Positions 23,231-32,089 are shown, counted from the stretch's first letter. The stretch is 64,000 nt of DNA from Lawsonibacter asaccharolyticus (GCA_003112755.1 BFBT01000001.1:1240001-1304000); one strand, 5' to 3'. Notes: generated by a model from the sequence alone, not told the origin. Numbers and translations: made by a program.

Positions 23231-25381
23231 ATGTCAACCATCATCAAGCACAAGGAATTCCCCAAGTTCAAGAGCTGGACCATGGACCTGTGCGGCCGTC
23301 CCCTGACCATCGAGGTGGGCAAGGTGGCCGAGCTGGCCAGCGCCTCCGCCATGGTCAAATATGGCGAGACCACCGTCATGGTGGCCGTCACCGTCTCCCC
23401 CCGCCCCCGGGACGGGGTGGACTTCTTCCCCCTGTCCGTGGACTTTGAGGAGAAGCTGTACGCCGTGGGCCGCATCCCCGGCTCCTTCATGCGCCGGGAG
23501 GGCCGTCCCTCTCTGCCCGCCGTGCTGGCCAGCCGCCTGATCGACCGGCCCATGCGCCCCCTGTTCCCCTACGACTTCCGCAACGACGTGTGCATCCAGT
23601 GCACCGTCATGAGCGTGGACTACGACTGCTCCCCCGAGGTGGCCGCCATGATCGGTGCCTCTGCCTGTGTGAGCTATTCCGAGATCCCCTTCGCCGGCCC
23701 CATCGGCTGCCTGGAGGTGGGCTATGTGGACGGTCAGATCGTCCTCAATCCCAATCAGGAGCAGCGCAAGACCTCCCGCATGGACGTGACTGTGGCCGCC
23801 ACCGCTGAGAAGGTGGTCATGATCGAGGCCGGGGCCGACGAGATCCCCGACGAGATCATGTACGCCGGCATCGTGAAGGCCCACGAGGAGATCAAGAAGC
23901 AGGTGGCCTTCATCAACCAGATCGTTGCCGAAATCGGCAAGCCCAAGATGGAGTATGAGCACGCTCAGTTCAACCAGGAGCTGTTCGACAAGATCGTGGC
24001 CGACTTCATGGACGAGGCCAAGGCCGCCATGGATACCGACGACAAGAATGTCCGGGAGACCCGCTGGAACTCCATGATCGACCACTGGCACGAGAAGTAT
24101 CTGGAGGAGTATCCGGATATGGACCAGTACCTGGAGGAGTTCACTTACAAATTCCAGAAGAAGATCGTCAAGGCATGGCTGCTGGAGGGCCACCGTGTGG
24201 ATGGCCGCGCCAAAAACGAGATCCGTCCCCTGGCCGCCGAGGTGGGCGTGCTGCCCCGGGTCCACGGCTCCGGCCTGTTCACCCGCGGTCAGACCCAGGT
24301 CCTGTCCGTGTGCACCCTGAACACCCTGGCCGCCTCCCAGAAGCTGGACACCATCTGGGAAGAGACCGAGAAGCGGTATATGCACCACTACAACTTCCCG
24401 CCCTATTCCGTGGGCGAAGCCAAGCCGCCCCGCTCCACCAACCGGCGGGAGTACGGTCACGGCGCTCTGGCCGAGCGGGCCCTGCTCCCCGTGCTGCCCA
24501 GCCAAGATGAGTTCCCCTATGCCATCCGCGTGGTCTCCGAGGTGCTCTCCTCCAACGGCTCCACCTCTCAGGGCTCCATCTGCGGCTCCACCCTGGCCCT
24601 CATGGACGCCGGCGTGCCCATCAAGGCCCCTGTCGCCGGCATCTCCTGCGGTTTGATCCAGGACGACGACGGCGGCTTCACCACCTTCATCGACATCCAG
24701 GGCGTGGAGGACTTTCACGGTGAGATGGACTTCAAGGTGGCAGGCACCAAGGCGGGCATCACCGCCATCCAGATGGACCTGAAGAACGACGGCCTGACCC
24801 ACGAGATCATCAAGGAAGCCCTGGACATCACCCGGGATGCCCGGTACGCCATTCTGGACGAGATCATGCTCCCCTGTATCGCCGCCCCCCGGCCCGAGGT
24901 GAGCAAGTATGCCCCCAAGATGATCACCATCAAAATCGACCCCGACAAGATCCGGGAGGTCATCGGCAAGGGCGGCTCCGTCATCCAGAAGATCACCGCC
25001 GAGTCCGGTGCTCAGGTGGACATCGAGGATGACGGCACCATCCACATCGCCTCCCCCAACGCCGAGGCCTGTGACGCCGCCAAGAAGATGATCGAGACCA
25101 TCGTCTTCGTCCCCGAGGTGGGCCAGTTGTATTACGGCAAGGTGGTCCGCATCCTCCAGTTCGGCGCTTTCGTGGAGCTGGCCCCCGGCAAGGACGGCAT
25201 GGTCCACATCTCCAAGCTGGCGGAGCGCCGGGTGGAGAAGGTAGAGGACGTGGTCAATATTGGCGACATGATCTGGGTCAAGGTCACCGATATCGATGAC
25301 AAGGGCCGGGTCAACCTGTCCTACAAGGACGCCCTGCGGGAGATCAAAGCCAAGCAGGCCGCCGGTGAGAGCGTGAAATAA
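23231..25381 (+). CDS. pnp: Polyribonucleotide nucleotidyltransferase (PNPase)
   Basis: 716 aa from ATG 23231 (MSTIIKHKEFPKF). A 3'-5' phosphorolytic exoribonuclease of the RNA degradosome. Domains in order: first RNase PH domain (VAELASASAMVKYGETTVMV), alpha-helical linker, second RNase PH domain (RSTNRREYGHGALAERALLP), KH domain with the GKGG loop (IREVIGKGGSVIQKI), and S1 domain (GQLYYGKVVRILQFGAFVEL). All are complete. Upstream in-frame extension into the leader is not supported because it crosses the long hairpin. Confidence 0.98.
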   Translation: MSTIIKHKEFPKFKSWTMDLCGRPLTIEVGKVAELASASAMVKYGETTVMVAVTVSPRPRDGVDFFPLSVDFEEKLYAVGRIPGSFMRREGRPSLPAVLASRLIDRPMRPLFPYDFRNDVCIQCTVMSVDYDCSPEVAAMIGASACVSYSEIPFAGPIGCLEVGYVDGQIVLNPNQEQRKTSRMDVTVAATAEKVVMIEAGADEIPDEIMYAGIVKAHEEIKKQVAFINQIVAEIGKPKMEYEHAQFNQELFDKIVADFMDEAKAAMDTDDKNVRETRWNSMIDHWHEKYLEEYPDMDQYLEEFTYKFQKKIVKAWLLEGHRVDGRAKNEIRPLAAEVGVLPRVHGSGLFTRGQTQVLSVCTLNTLAASQKLDTIWEETEKRYMHHYNFPPYSVGEAKPPRSTNRREYGHGALAERALLPVLPSQDEFPYAIRVVSEVLSSNGSTSQGSICGSTLALMDAGVPIKAPVAGISCGLIQDDDGGFTTFIDIQGVEDFHGEMDFKVAGTKAGITAIQMDLKNDGLTHEIIKEALDITRDARYAILDEIMLPCIAAPRPEVSKYAPKMITIKIDPDKIREVIGKGGSVIQKITAESGAQVDIEDDGTIHIASPNAEACDAAKKMIETIVFVPEVGQLYYGKVVRILQFGAFVELAPGKDGMVHISKLAERRVEKVEDVVNIGDMIWVKVTDIDDKGRVNLSYKDALREIKAKQAAGESVK

Positions 25382-25399
25382 CTATCCACACGTGAGTTT

Positions 25400-25432
25400 G
25401 GCGGCGGAGTGCGGGCACTCCGCCGCCTTTTT
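25400..25432 (+). terminator. Terminator of pnp
   Basis: GGCGGCGGAGTGC / GCACTCCGCCGCC stem followed by five T residues. Confidence 0.9.
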
Positions 25433-25449
25433 CTGATGGGGACAAAGCT

Positions 25450-26451
25450 ATGGGCTATTCTGTGTTAAGCAAATATCGCTCTGAGCTGATGGGGGCCGCC
25501 ATGCTCTGGGTGATGCTGTTCCATGCCGCCGATCTGACCTTCCCCATCCCCGGGCTGGACCTGTTTCGGGCGGCGGGCTTCGGCGGGGTGGACATCTTCA
25601 TCCTGCTCTCCGCCATGGGGCTGTCCCTCTCCCTGAGCCGCCTGGAGCAGGAATACGGTGCCTTTCTGGCACGCCGGGCCCGGCGCATCCTCCCCGCCTA
25701 TTTTGTGGTGATGGTTCCCTACACCCTCTTCCTCATTCTTCGGGGACAGGCCCCCCTCTCCGCCCTGGTGTGGAACTCCACCCTCCTCGCCTACTGGGTC
25801 CATGCCCCTGGGGCCTTCAACTGGTATGTGTCCGGCATCCTGCTCTTCTATGTCCTCGCCCCCTGGTGTTTCCGCCGGCTGCGCCGCTCCAGGCACCGGG
25901 TGCTGTGGACGGCAGGGGCCGGCGCCGCGGCGGTGGCTGTGTGCCACGTGCTGATCCAGGACGAGTACTGGCACTACCTGGACGTCTTTTACCGCTTCCC
26001 CATCTTTTTTCTGGGGCTGCTGGTGGGGCTCTATGTGTGGGAGGACCGCCGGCTGGGCAGGCGTGATCTGCTGTTCTGGACCCTGTGGCTGGCGGCCGGC
26101 CTGTGCTACCTGGCCGCGGCCCTGCCCCGGCTGGAGGTCCCCCACCTCCCCATGTGCCATCTGTTTCTGTTCACCACCGTCCCCATGTGCCTGGCGGGCT
26201 GCGCCTGCTTTGAACACCTGCCCCTGGGATGGCTGCGCCGGGGACTGCGGCTGGTGGGGGAGCACAGTCTGGAGATCTATCTGCTCAACGTCAGCCTCTT
26301 CTCCGAGACTGCTCTGCTGCGCAGCTGGCTCCCTCTGGGGACTGGCCCCTACTATTTCCTTGCCTTTTTCCTGAACATCCTTTTGGGCATCCTGCTCCAC
26401 CGGGGGGTGGAGGCCGGGATGCGCCGCATCCAGGCCCGCCGGGCCGATTGA
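25450..26451 (+). CDS. Acyltransferase-3 family membrane protein
   Basis: 333 aa with about ten hydrophobic segments. The N-terminus LMGAAMLWVMLFHAADL holds the family His (H-A-A), followed by GGVDIFILLSAMGLSLSLS and FLARRARRILPAYFVV, the conserved RRARRILP patch. These enzymes O-acylate polysaccharides or lipids at the membrane. It is followed after 20 bases by an ATP-grasp protein of a family that is often near sugar-transfer genes, so both may modify a cell-surface glycan. Confidence 0.88.
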   Translation: MGYSVLSKYRSELMGAAMLWVMLFHAADLTFPIPGLDLFRAAGFGGVDIFILLSAMGLSLSLSRLEQEYGAFLARRARRILPAYFVVMVPYTLFLILRGQAPLSALVWNSTLLAYWVHAPGAFNWYVSGILLFYVLAPWCFRRLRRSRHRVLWTAGAGAAAVAVCHVLIQDEYWHYLDVFYRFPIFFLGLLVGLYVWEDRRLGRRDLLFWTLWLAAGLCYLAAALPRLEVPHLPMCHLFLFTTVPMCLAGCACFEHLPLGWLRRGLRLVGEHSLEIYLLNVSLFSETALLRSWLPLGTGPYYFLAFFLNILLGILLHRGVEAGMRRIQARRAD

Positions 26452-26471
26452 TCCGCAAAGGAGGCCGCACT

Positions 26472-27425
26472 ATGGGAAAGATCAAACGTCTGCTGGACCG
26501 CTTCGACGAGATGGGCCGCTACCCCATCCAGGAGCTGGGCTACTCCCGCACATGGCTGATGTTCAGCTATCTGGGGGCCTTTCTGGTCCACCGCTGCACC
26601 ATCGCCGACTACTTCCTCTACCACTTCTATGAGCGCAACCGCCGGGGCCGGGCAGAATTCGTCACCCTGTACGACATGCGGGATATCCACCGCAAGAACC
26701 CCCAGACCGCCTTCGCCGACTTTGAGGAGAAGGACCGCTTTCTGGACCGGTTCCAGGCCTATGTGCACCGGGACTGGATCGGCCGGGTGTGCCGGAACAG
26801 CCGGGAGGAATTCGACGCCTTTGCGGACCGCCATCCCCGCTGCATCATCAAGCCCCGCACTGACTCCGGCGGCCACGGCGTGGAGCTGTGCACCATCACT
26901 CCAAACAACCGGGATCAGGTGTGGGAGCGGCTCACCTCCCAGGATATGATCGCCGAGGAGCTGCTGGAGCAGTGCCCGGAGATGGCCGCCCTCCACCCCA
27001 GCTCGGTGAATACAGTCCGGGCCCTCACCATCCGGGGAAAGCTTTGCTCCGCCGTCCTGCGCATGGGGGTGGGCGGCGGCTTTGTGGACAACGGCTGCTC
27101 CGGAGGCATTTTCGCCGGCCTGGACGTGGACACCGGCATCGTCACCACCCAGGGGGCCGATCTGATGGAGCACCGCTTCCTCCTCCACCCCACCACCGGC
27201 CTGACTATCCCCGGCTTTCAGGTCCCCCAGTGGGAACAGGTGCGCCGGACGGTGGAGGAGGCGGTGACCCTGGTCCCCAACGCCATCATCGTGGGCTGGG
27301 ACGTGGCCGTCACCGCCCAGGGTCCTGTGCTTATCGAGGGCAATGCCTATCCCAGCGTGCAGATCATGCAGACAGCCGGGATGCAGGGACTCAAGCGCCT
27401 GTGGAACAGCGCCCTGCGGGGCTGA
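26472..27425 (+). CDS. Sugar-transfer-associated ATP-grasp protein
   Basis: 317 aa from ATG 26472 after AAAGGAGG. ATP-grasp features include CIIKPRTDSGGHGVEL (nucleotide-binding strand and glycine loop), MIAEELLEQCPEMAALHPSS, VNTVRALTI, and the metal-binding VLIEGNAYPS near the C-terminus. This matches the ATPgrasp_ST family that joins a carboxylate to an amine in surface-glycan pathways. The precise substrate is unknown. Confidence 0.85.
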   Translation: MGKIKRLLDRFDEMGRYPIQELGYSRTWLMFSYLGAFLVHRCTIADYFLYHFYERNRRGRAEFVTLYDMRDIHRKNPQTAFADFEEKDRFLDRFQAYVHRDWIGRVCRNSREEFDAFADRHPRCIIKPRTDSGGHGVELCTITPNNRDQVWERLTSQDMIAEELLEQCPEMAALHPSSVNTVRALTIRGKLCSAVLRMGVGGGFVDNGCSGGIFAGLDVDTGIVTTQGADLMEHRFLLHPTTGLTIPGFQVPQWEQVRRTVEEAVTLVPNAIIVGWDVAVTAQGPVLIEGNAYPSVQIMQTAGMQGLKRLWNSALRG

Positions 27426-27438
27426 CCGCCTTCTGCCC

Positions 27439-27480
27439 GGGCGCGGAGGCCGAATTTTCGGCCCCCGCGCCCTTCTTTTC
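27439..27480 (+). terminator. Terminator of the ATP-grasp gene
   Basis: GGGCGCGG ... CCGCGCCC with an inner GGCCGAA/TTCGGCC stem, then TTCTTTTC. Confidence 0.85.
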
Positions 27481-27583
27481 GTCTTTTTTCTTGATTTTCC
27501 GACCATTCTGTTATAGACTGTCTAAGACTTGCCAGGATAGGTGGCTGCCTCCCCCGCAGTCAATCTTTTCGAAGGAGAGATCT

Positions 27584-28834
27584 ATGTACCGTTCCATTAC
27601 CCTGCCCAACGGGGCAAAGCTACTGACCGAATTCGTCCCCGGAGCCCGCACCGCGGCCCTGGGGTTCTTTGTGGGCACCGGCTCCCGCCACGAGCGCGCC
27701 GCGGAGAGCGGCGCGGCCCACTTTATTGAGCACATGTCCTTCAAGGGGACCCAGCGGAGGGACGCTGGCGCTCTGGCCCGGGAGACCGACGCCATCGGCG
27801 GGCAGATCAACGCCTATACCACTAAGGAGCTCACCTGTTACTATGCCCGGTGTCTGGACAGCCACCTGCACCGGGCCATCGACCTGCTCAGCGACATGCT
27901 GTTCCACTCCCGTTTTGCTCAGGGGGACGTAGAGCTGGAGCGCGGGGTCATTCTGGAGGAGATCGGGATGTATGAGGATACCCCGGAGGACCTGGCCGCG
28001 GAGCGGCTGGCCGCCGCGGTCTACCAGGGTTCCCCGTTGTCCCGCCCCATCCTGGGGAAAGCCTCCACCCTGAACAAGATGACAGGGGAGAGCCTTCGGG
28101 CCTATCAGGAGGCCCACTACCGCCCCGGCAATCTGGTCACCGCCCTCACCGGCAGCTTCACCCCCCAGGCCGTGGAGGAGCTGCGCGCCATCCTCTCTGA
28201 GCTGGAGCCCGGCCACGTCCCCAGCTGCAAGGGGGCCCGCTACCGCCCCGCCTTCACCGTCCGGCGAAAGCCCACAGAGCAGAACCACCTGATCCTGGCC
28301 TTCCCCGCCTTCAGCTATCTGGACCCCCGCCGTTACCAGCTGCTGCTGCTCAACTCCATCCTGGGGGGCGGCGTCTCCTCCCGGCTGTTTCAGGAGCTTC
28401 GGGAGAAGCGGGGGCTGTGCTACACCACTTACTCCTATGTAGCCGACCACGCCGACACCGGCCTGCTGGGGGTGTACACCGCCCTCAGCCCCGAGCTGGA
28501 GGGGGAGGCGCTGGATGCTGCCTGCGCCCTGCTCCGGGAGCTGGCGGAGCACGGCCCCACCCAGGAGGAGCTGGAGCGGGCCCGGGAGCAGGTCAAGGCC
28601 AGCGTGCTCATGGGGCTGGAATCCATTCAGGCCCGCATGAGCCACCTGGGCACCTCCCAGCTGCTCTATGGCTCTGTGCTGGAGCAGGACGACATCCTGG
28701 ATGCCTATGACGCGGTCACCGTCCCTCAGCTGCGGCAGATGGCGGAGCAGATCTTTGACTTCTCCCAGCTCTCTCTGTCCGCGGTGGGCCGGGTGCCCCC
28801 GGCGGAGGAGTACGCCCAGCTGCTTTCCCCCTGA
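27584..28834 (+). CDS. M16-family zinc metallopeptidase
   Basis: 416 aa, ATG 27584 after GAAGGAGAG. The inverted zinc motif is AAHFIEHMSFKGT (HxxEH), with the third ligand Glu in ERGVILEEIGMYED. The C-terminal half has the R/Y pair motif in SSRLFQELREKRGLCYTTYS. This is the processing-peptidase/PqqL-like single-chain form that cleaves short peptides. It is monocistronic, ending at a strong terminator shared with the opposite operon. No partner M16 subunit is adjacent. Confidence 0.93.
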   Translation: MYRSITLPNGAKLLTEFVPGARTAALGFFVGTGSRHERAAESGAAHFIEHMSFKGTQRRDAGALARETDAIGGQINAYTTKELTCYYARCLDSHLHRAIDLLSDMLFHSRFAQGDVELERGVILEEIGMYEDTPEDLAAERLAAAVYQGSPLSRPILGKASTLNKMTGESLRAYQEAHYRPGNLVTALTGSFTPQAVEELRAILSELEPGHVPSCKGARYRPAFTVRRKPTEQNHLILAFPAFSYLDPRRYQLLLLNSILGGGVSSRLFQELREKRGLCYTTYSYVADHADTGLLGVYTALSPELEGEALDAACALLRELAEHGPTQEELERAREQVKASVLMGLESIQARMSHLGTSQLLYGSVLEQDDILDAYDAVTVPQLRQMAEQIFDFSQLSLSAVGRVPPAEEYAQLLSP

Positions 28835-28861
28835 CTCTCCCTCCTAGTTCTGTGTCAGACC

Positions 28862-28900
28862 AAAGCCCGGGGCGGCACATCAGTGCCGCCCCGGGCTTTT
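28862..28900. terminator. Bidirectional terminator between convergent genes
   Basis: AAAGCCCGGGGCGGCA-CATCAG-TGCCGCCCCGGGCTTT, a perfect 16-bp stem with A- and T-rich flanks, between the M16 and CPBP genes. Confidence 0.9.
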
Positions 28901-28906
28901 ACGATT

Positions 28907-29782
28907 TTACCGGCTTTTCCGCCAGCTTCCCTTCCGCACCAGAAGGACAGCCGACAGGACCAGCATGGGCATCCCCGCCAGTATGCCGGTGACGGCAGGA
29001 CCCCAGATCTGGCGCACTGCCCCTTCCGCCCCCCGGAACAGCAGAGCGACCTGTGCGGCGGCGTTGATCGTCCCGTGGGCCAGCGCCGCCGGCCAGAGGG
29101 AACCGCTCCTCTCCGACAGCCAGGCCAGGAAAGTGCCTGCCGAGGTGGTAAAGAGGCACATCCCCAGAATCCCCAGCCATGGGAAGCCGGGATAGCTGGT
29201 GCCATAGTTGTGTCCCATAAGATTGATCGGTGTGTGCCACAAACCCCAAATCGCGCCCACCAGCAGGCAGGCAGGGAGGGTAGACATCCTCTGCCGCAGG
29301 GCCGGATAGAGAAACCCCCGCCAGCCGATCTCCTCTCCTATGGCAAAGAACAGATTGATCACCGGACCGTAGACCAGTACCCCCAGCAGCAGGGATACCA
29401 CCGTGCTCCTAGAGATCCCCGCCTGTTCCATCATTGGCGCCAAGGCTGGAAGCGTGCTGTCAAAATCCCGGGGATATACGCCAAAATAGAGCAGCGCACC
29501 CAGGACTGCGGCAGCCAGGGATAGGGCCCAGGCAGCCAGATACCACTTCCAGTTCCTTCTCAGGGCGGGCCGCAGGGAGAAAGACAGCACCGGTCTGCGC
29601 CTCCCCGCCAGCCACATCAGCCACACCGCCAAGGCAGGCGTCCACATCACCACCGTGTTGAGCAGCTGAGCAGTGACAGCGCCCGGGGGCATCATTCCAC
29701 ACATCAGCCAGATCCCCCACGCCGTCCCATAGGAGAGGAGCAGATATCCCCCCATCTCCCTGCCCCCGGGCCGATCGGTCAT
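28907..29782 (-). CDS. CPBP-family intramembrane glutamic protease
   Basis: 291 aa with eight predicted membrane segments. All three CPBP motifs are intact: GEEIGWRGFLYP (EExxxR), WGLWHTPIN (FxxxH equivalent) and AHGTINA (HxxxN). It is the last gene of the five-gene merR operon; its start overlaps the YbjQ stop by four bases (ATGA). Because the operon begins with a membrane-anchored MerR regulator, this protease is a candidate to process that regulator or a related membrane substrate, which is inference from context. Confidence 0.88.
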   Translation of the reverse strand: MTDRPGGREMGGYLLLSYGTAWGIWLMCGMMPPGAVTAQLLNTVVMWTPALAVWLMWLAGRRRPVLSFSLRPALRRNWKWYLAAWALSLAAAVLGALLYFGVYPRDFDSTLPALAPMMEQAGISRSTVVSLLLGVLVYGPVINLFFAIGEEIGWRGFLYPALRQRMSTLPACLLVGAIWGLWHTPINLMGHNYGTSYPGFPWLGILGMCLFTTSAGTFLAWLSERSGSLWPAALAHGTINAAAQVALLFRGAEGAVRQIWGPAVTGILAGMPMLVLSAVLLVRKGSWRKSR

Positions 29783-30090
29783 TTATACTTCACCGCCGTG
29801 CCGTAGGCAATGACCTCAGCTGCCCCCTGCATCACAGAGGAGGAGCCGTAGCGCACGTTGATGACCGCGTCGGCCCCCAGGGCCTCCGCCTCATCCACCA
29901 TCCGCTTCACCGCGATCTGCCGGGCCTCGTTGAGCATCTCCGTATAGCCGGTGATCTCGCCGCCCACCAGCGTCTTCATACCCGCCATGAAGTCCTTTCC
30001 AAAATTCTTGGACTGCACCACAGTCCCCTTCACCATGCCCAGTGCCTCGATCTCTTTTCCAGGGATATATTCAATATTTACGAGCAGCAT
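29779..30090 (-). CDS. YbjQ/UPF0145-family protein
   Basis: 103 aa from ATG 30090 (MLLVNIEYIPGKEIEALG), placed 8 bases after GGAGGAG. Family hallmarks are VKGTVVQSKNFGKDF, GGEITGYTEMLNEARQIA and ALGADAVINVRYGSS. UPF0145 proteins form pentamers and have been suggested to bind metals; function is unproven. The start lies inside the coding end of the upstream membrane-protein gene (20-base overlap). Confidence 0.9.
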   Translation of the reverse strand: MLLVNIEYIPGKEIEALGMVKGTVVQSKNFGKDFMAGMKTLVGGEITGYTEMLNEARQIAVKRMVDEAEALGADAVINVRYGSSSVMQGAAEVIAYGTAVKYK

Positions 30091-30343
30091 CCAGCTCTCC
30101 TCCTTCAATTTCTTTCATTCGTTGCTTCAGCACGATCCACACGGCTGGGATGGTCACCAGGTCGCCCACTGCCAGGATCAACAGGAGCAGCCGCAGCCAG
30201 TCCAGCCCCTCCAGTCCGGCCAGCTGGGATCTGCCCCACAGCAGGAGCAGTGCCATGGCCAGCTGGACCAGGGCAAAAAAGGCCGCGCCCTTCCTGGCGT
30301 CCTTCTTCTGGGCGCGCTGGCCCGGGTCAATATTTTTTGGCAT
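30071..30343 (-). CDS. Small two-segment membrane protein, second paralogue
   Basis: 90 aa. Two hydrophobic segments (AAFFALVQLAMALLLLWG and LLLLILAVGDLVTIPAVWIV) are followed by a charged tail LKQRMKEIEGGELDAARKY. The tail aligns with the C-termini of the previous gene and of the MerR protein, so the three are related. Its ATG overlaps the upstream gene by 17 bases. No known family is recognised. Topology suggests the tail faces the cytoplasm. Confidence 0.75.
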   Translation of the reverse strand: MPKNIDPGQRAQKKDARKGAAFFALVQLAMALLLLWGRSQLAGLEGLDWLRLLLLILAVGDLVTIPAVWIVLKQRMKEIEGGELDAARKY

Positions 30344-30587
30344 CCTCTTCCTCCCCTCTTTTAATTTCCCTCAGCCGCTGGATCAGGGCGGCCAGCACTC
30401 CTCCCACCACCGCCAGCCCCACCACGCCGTACAGGGCCATGACGCCCACCGCGATGGTATCCGCCCCGCCTGCGCTGAGGAAGGCCCACAGCATGGTGCC
30501 TACCAGGATGAACACCACCAAAATGGTGCCCAGCGCCGCCAGGACCGGGGCCAGCCGGCTGGGTTTTCGGTCAGTATTGCTTCGCAT
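30327..30587 (-). CDS. Small two-segment membrane protein, first paralogue
   Basis: 86 aa. Two hydrophobic segments (LGTILVVFILVGTMLWAFL and VGVMALYGVVGLAVVGGVLA) and the tail LIQRLREIKRGEEEDAKKY, nearly the same as the MerR protein C-terminus (MIQRFREIEKGEAEDAKQY). It is therefore a free-standing copy of the regulator's membrane domain, and could form mixed oligomers with it. Its ATG overlaps the end of merR by 17 bases, so translation is coupled. Confidence 0.78.
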   Translation of the reverse strand: MRSNTDRKPSRLAPVLAALGTILVVFILVGTMLWAFLSAGGADTIAVGVMALYGVVGLAVVGGVLAALIQRLREIKRGEEEDAKKY

Positions 30588-31224
30588 CCTCCGCCTCTCC
30601 TTTCTCGATCTCCCGAAATCGCTGGATCATAGCCAGCAGGACCCCCAGGATCACCACGCCCGGGATAGCCACCAGCACCACCAGCAGGGGCAGCGGGGGC
30701 GCATCCTCCGCATCGATGGAGAAGCCCCACAGCATCAGGGCGATCAGCCCCCCCATCAGGAACACGGTGAGCAGCGTCACCACCACCGGGGCCACATATC
30801 GGATCCTGCGGGTGTCTCCCTGCTGGCGGTCCAGAAAGGTAGCCCCCTCCTGCTCCATCTGTTCCATCTCCCGGAGCAGTCCCCCCGCGTCCAGACTGTC
30901 CAACCGGACCTCCCGGTCCTTCAGCGCCTGACAGAACTGGACCGCCTGGTCCAGATTCTTCCGCTCCCGCTCCAGCGTGACCAGATGCCGGCGCATCCCG
31001 TCCCCCAGGGTCCGGCTGCCCGTCTGCATCTGCCGGATCTCCTCCAGGGGGACTCCCAGCTTTCTCAGCAGCTTGATCTGCCGCAGGAGCTCCACCTCCG
31101 GCTCACCGTACTCCCGATAGCCGTTCTGGCTGTTCCGTCCCGGCTTCAGCAGCCCCTGCTCCTCATAGAAGCGGATGTTCTTCTTTGTGATGCCCACCAG
31201 GGCCTCGACTTCGTTGATCTTCAT
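30571..31224 (-). CDS. MerR-family regulator with a C-terminal two-segment membrane anchor
   Basis: 217 aa from ATG 31224. Residues 1-70 are a MerR DNA-binding domain (MKINEVEALVGITKKNIRFY, NGYREYGEPEVELLRQIKLL). A coiled-coil dimerisation helix follows (RHLVTLERERKNLDQAVQFC). Residues about 150-200 hold two membrane segments (VVVTLLTVFLMGGLIALMLW and LLVVLVAIPGVVILGVLLAM) and the conserved tail. Tethering a MerR protein to the membrane is unusual. It heads an operon of two membrane paralogues, YbjQ and a CPBP protease. The promoter has a MerR-like dyad between -35 and -10, so autoregulation is likely. Confidence 0.88.
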   Translation of the reverse strand: MKINEVEALVGITKKNIRFYEEQGLLKPGRNSQNGYREYGEPEVELLRQIKLLRKLGVPLEEIRQMQTGSRTLGDGMRRHLVTLERERKNLDQAVQFCQALKDREVRLDSLDAGGLLREMEQMEQEGATFLDRQQGDTRRIRYVAPVVVTLLTVFLMGGLIALMLWGFSIDAEDAPPLPLLVVLVAIPGVVILGVLLAMIQRFREIEKGEAEDAKQY

Positions 31225-31250
31225 CGGTATCCCCCTCGCTCTGTGGTTAG

Positions 31251-31279
31251 GTTATACCCTCCAGCGAGGGGAAGGTCAA
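31251..31279 (-). promoter_or_regulatory. merR operon promoter with dyad in the spacer
   Basis: Minus strand TTGACC, 17 bases, TATAAC. The spacer contains CCCTC-GCTG-GAGGG, a likely MerR operator; MerR promoters usually have 19-base spacers, so this 17-base one may be repressed rather than activated. Confidence 0.65.
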
Positions 31280-31294
31280 GCATTTTCCGTCATT

Positions 31295-32089
31295 TCATAA
31301 AGATTTTTTCTCTCTCTGCCGCCAGATCCACCGTGCCAGCACGGCCAGGGCCACAGCCCAAACCAGCGCCACCAGCTCCACCCCCGCCAGGGGCATATGG
31401 GCCGCGGCCAGGATGGCACAGGCGTCCACCCCCGCGTGGAGGGCGATGGCCGCGGGGAAGAGCCACAGGGACGCCCGGCGCTCCACAGCCCGCCAGACCA
31501 GCACCGACAGGGAGATGTGGATGGCAACGGCCACGATCCGCTCCAGCCCGCCCCACAGATAGGTGTGGGGCGGCGCGGCCACCGCAGCCGCCAGCGCCTG
31601 GGCCGCCGCGTCATCCAGCTGGCCCATGTGCTGCTCCAGCGTGCCTGTGTTCAGCCAGAAGGAGAGCAGCAGGTTGCTGACGTTGGTCAGCCCCACCAGC
31701 AGTACCGCCTCCATGCCGCCGTGGCCCGCCCCGTAGATCAGGGCGTCCTGGGGCGTGCCCCCCTTCCCGCTCCGCCTCAGCAGCTGAAAGGCGGCAAATC
31801 TCCCCGTCTCCTCAAACAGCCCCGCCATCAGGCCCCCATACAGTGCGTAGAGTCCCAGATCGCCCGTAATGACCCCGCCCGCAGGGCCGCCTAGGATGAG
31901 CTGGTGGGCTCTCTGCTCCAGCACCAGGGCAAATACCAGAAACACCGCCGCCCCCAGAAGAAAGGCCCGCCAGCGCCCGCCTCTTCGGCGGAAAAACAGC
32001 CCCAGTCCCAGGGGCAGGCCAAAGGCGATCAGCAGGGAGGCCGTCATGCAGGCCATGGCGGCCCCGGGCATCGTTCCGTATCCTTCCAT
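31295..32089 (-). CDS. YhfC-family intramembrane metalloprotease homologue
   Basis: 264 aa from ATG 32089, six bases after GGAGGG; a longer upstream frame crosses a terminator and is rejected. It has about seven membrane segments and the motifs GLFEETGRFAAF, GAGHGGMEAVLL and ALHAGVDACA, which together give the EE/H/H set of the YhfC (DUF2324) branch of the PrsW/CPBP-like proteases. The substrate is unknown. It lies just upstream of the merR operon on the same strand, but the merR promoter separates them. Confidence 0.85.
   Translation of the reverse strand: MEGYGTMPGAAMACMTASLLIAFGLPLGLGLFFRRRGGRWRAFLLGAAVFLVFALVLEQRAHQLILGGPAGGVITGDLGLYALYGGLMAGLFEETGRFAAFQLLRRSGKGGTPQDALIYGAGHGGMEAVLLVGLTNVSNLLLSFWLNTGTLEQHMGQLDDAAAQALAAAVAAPPHTYLWGGLERIVAVAIHISLSVLVWRAVERRASLWLFPAAIALHAGVDACAILAAAHMPLAGVELVALVWAVALAVLARWIWRQREKKSL

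Noticed and set aside
23234..25207. 657-codon minus-strand open frame across pnp
   Set aside because: Antisense shadow of pnp with repetitive Gly-Asp-His composition.
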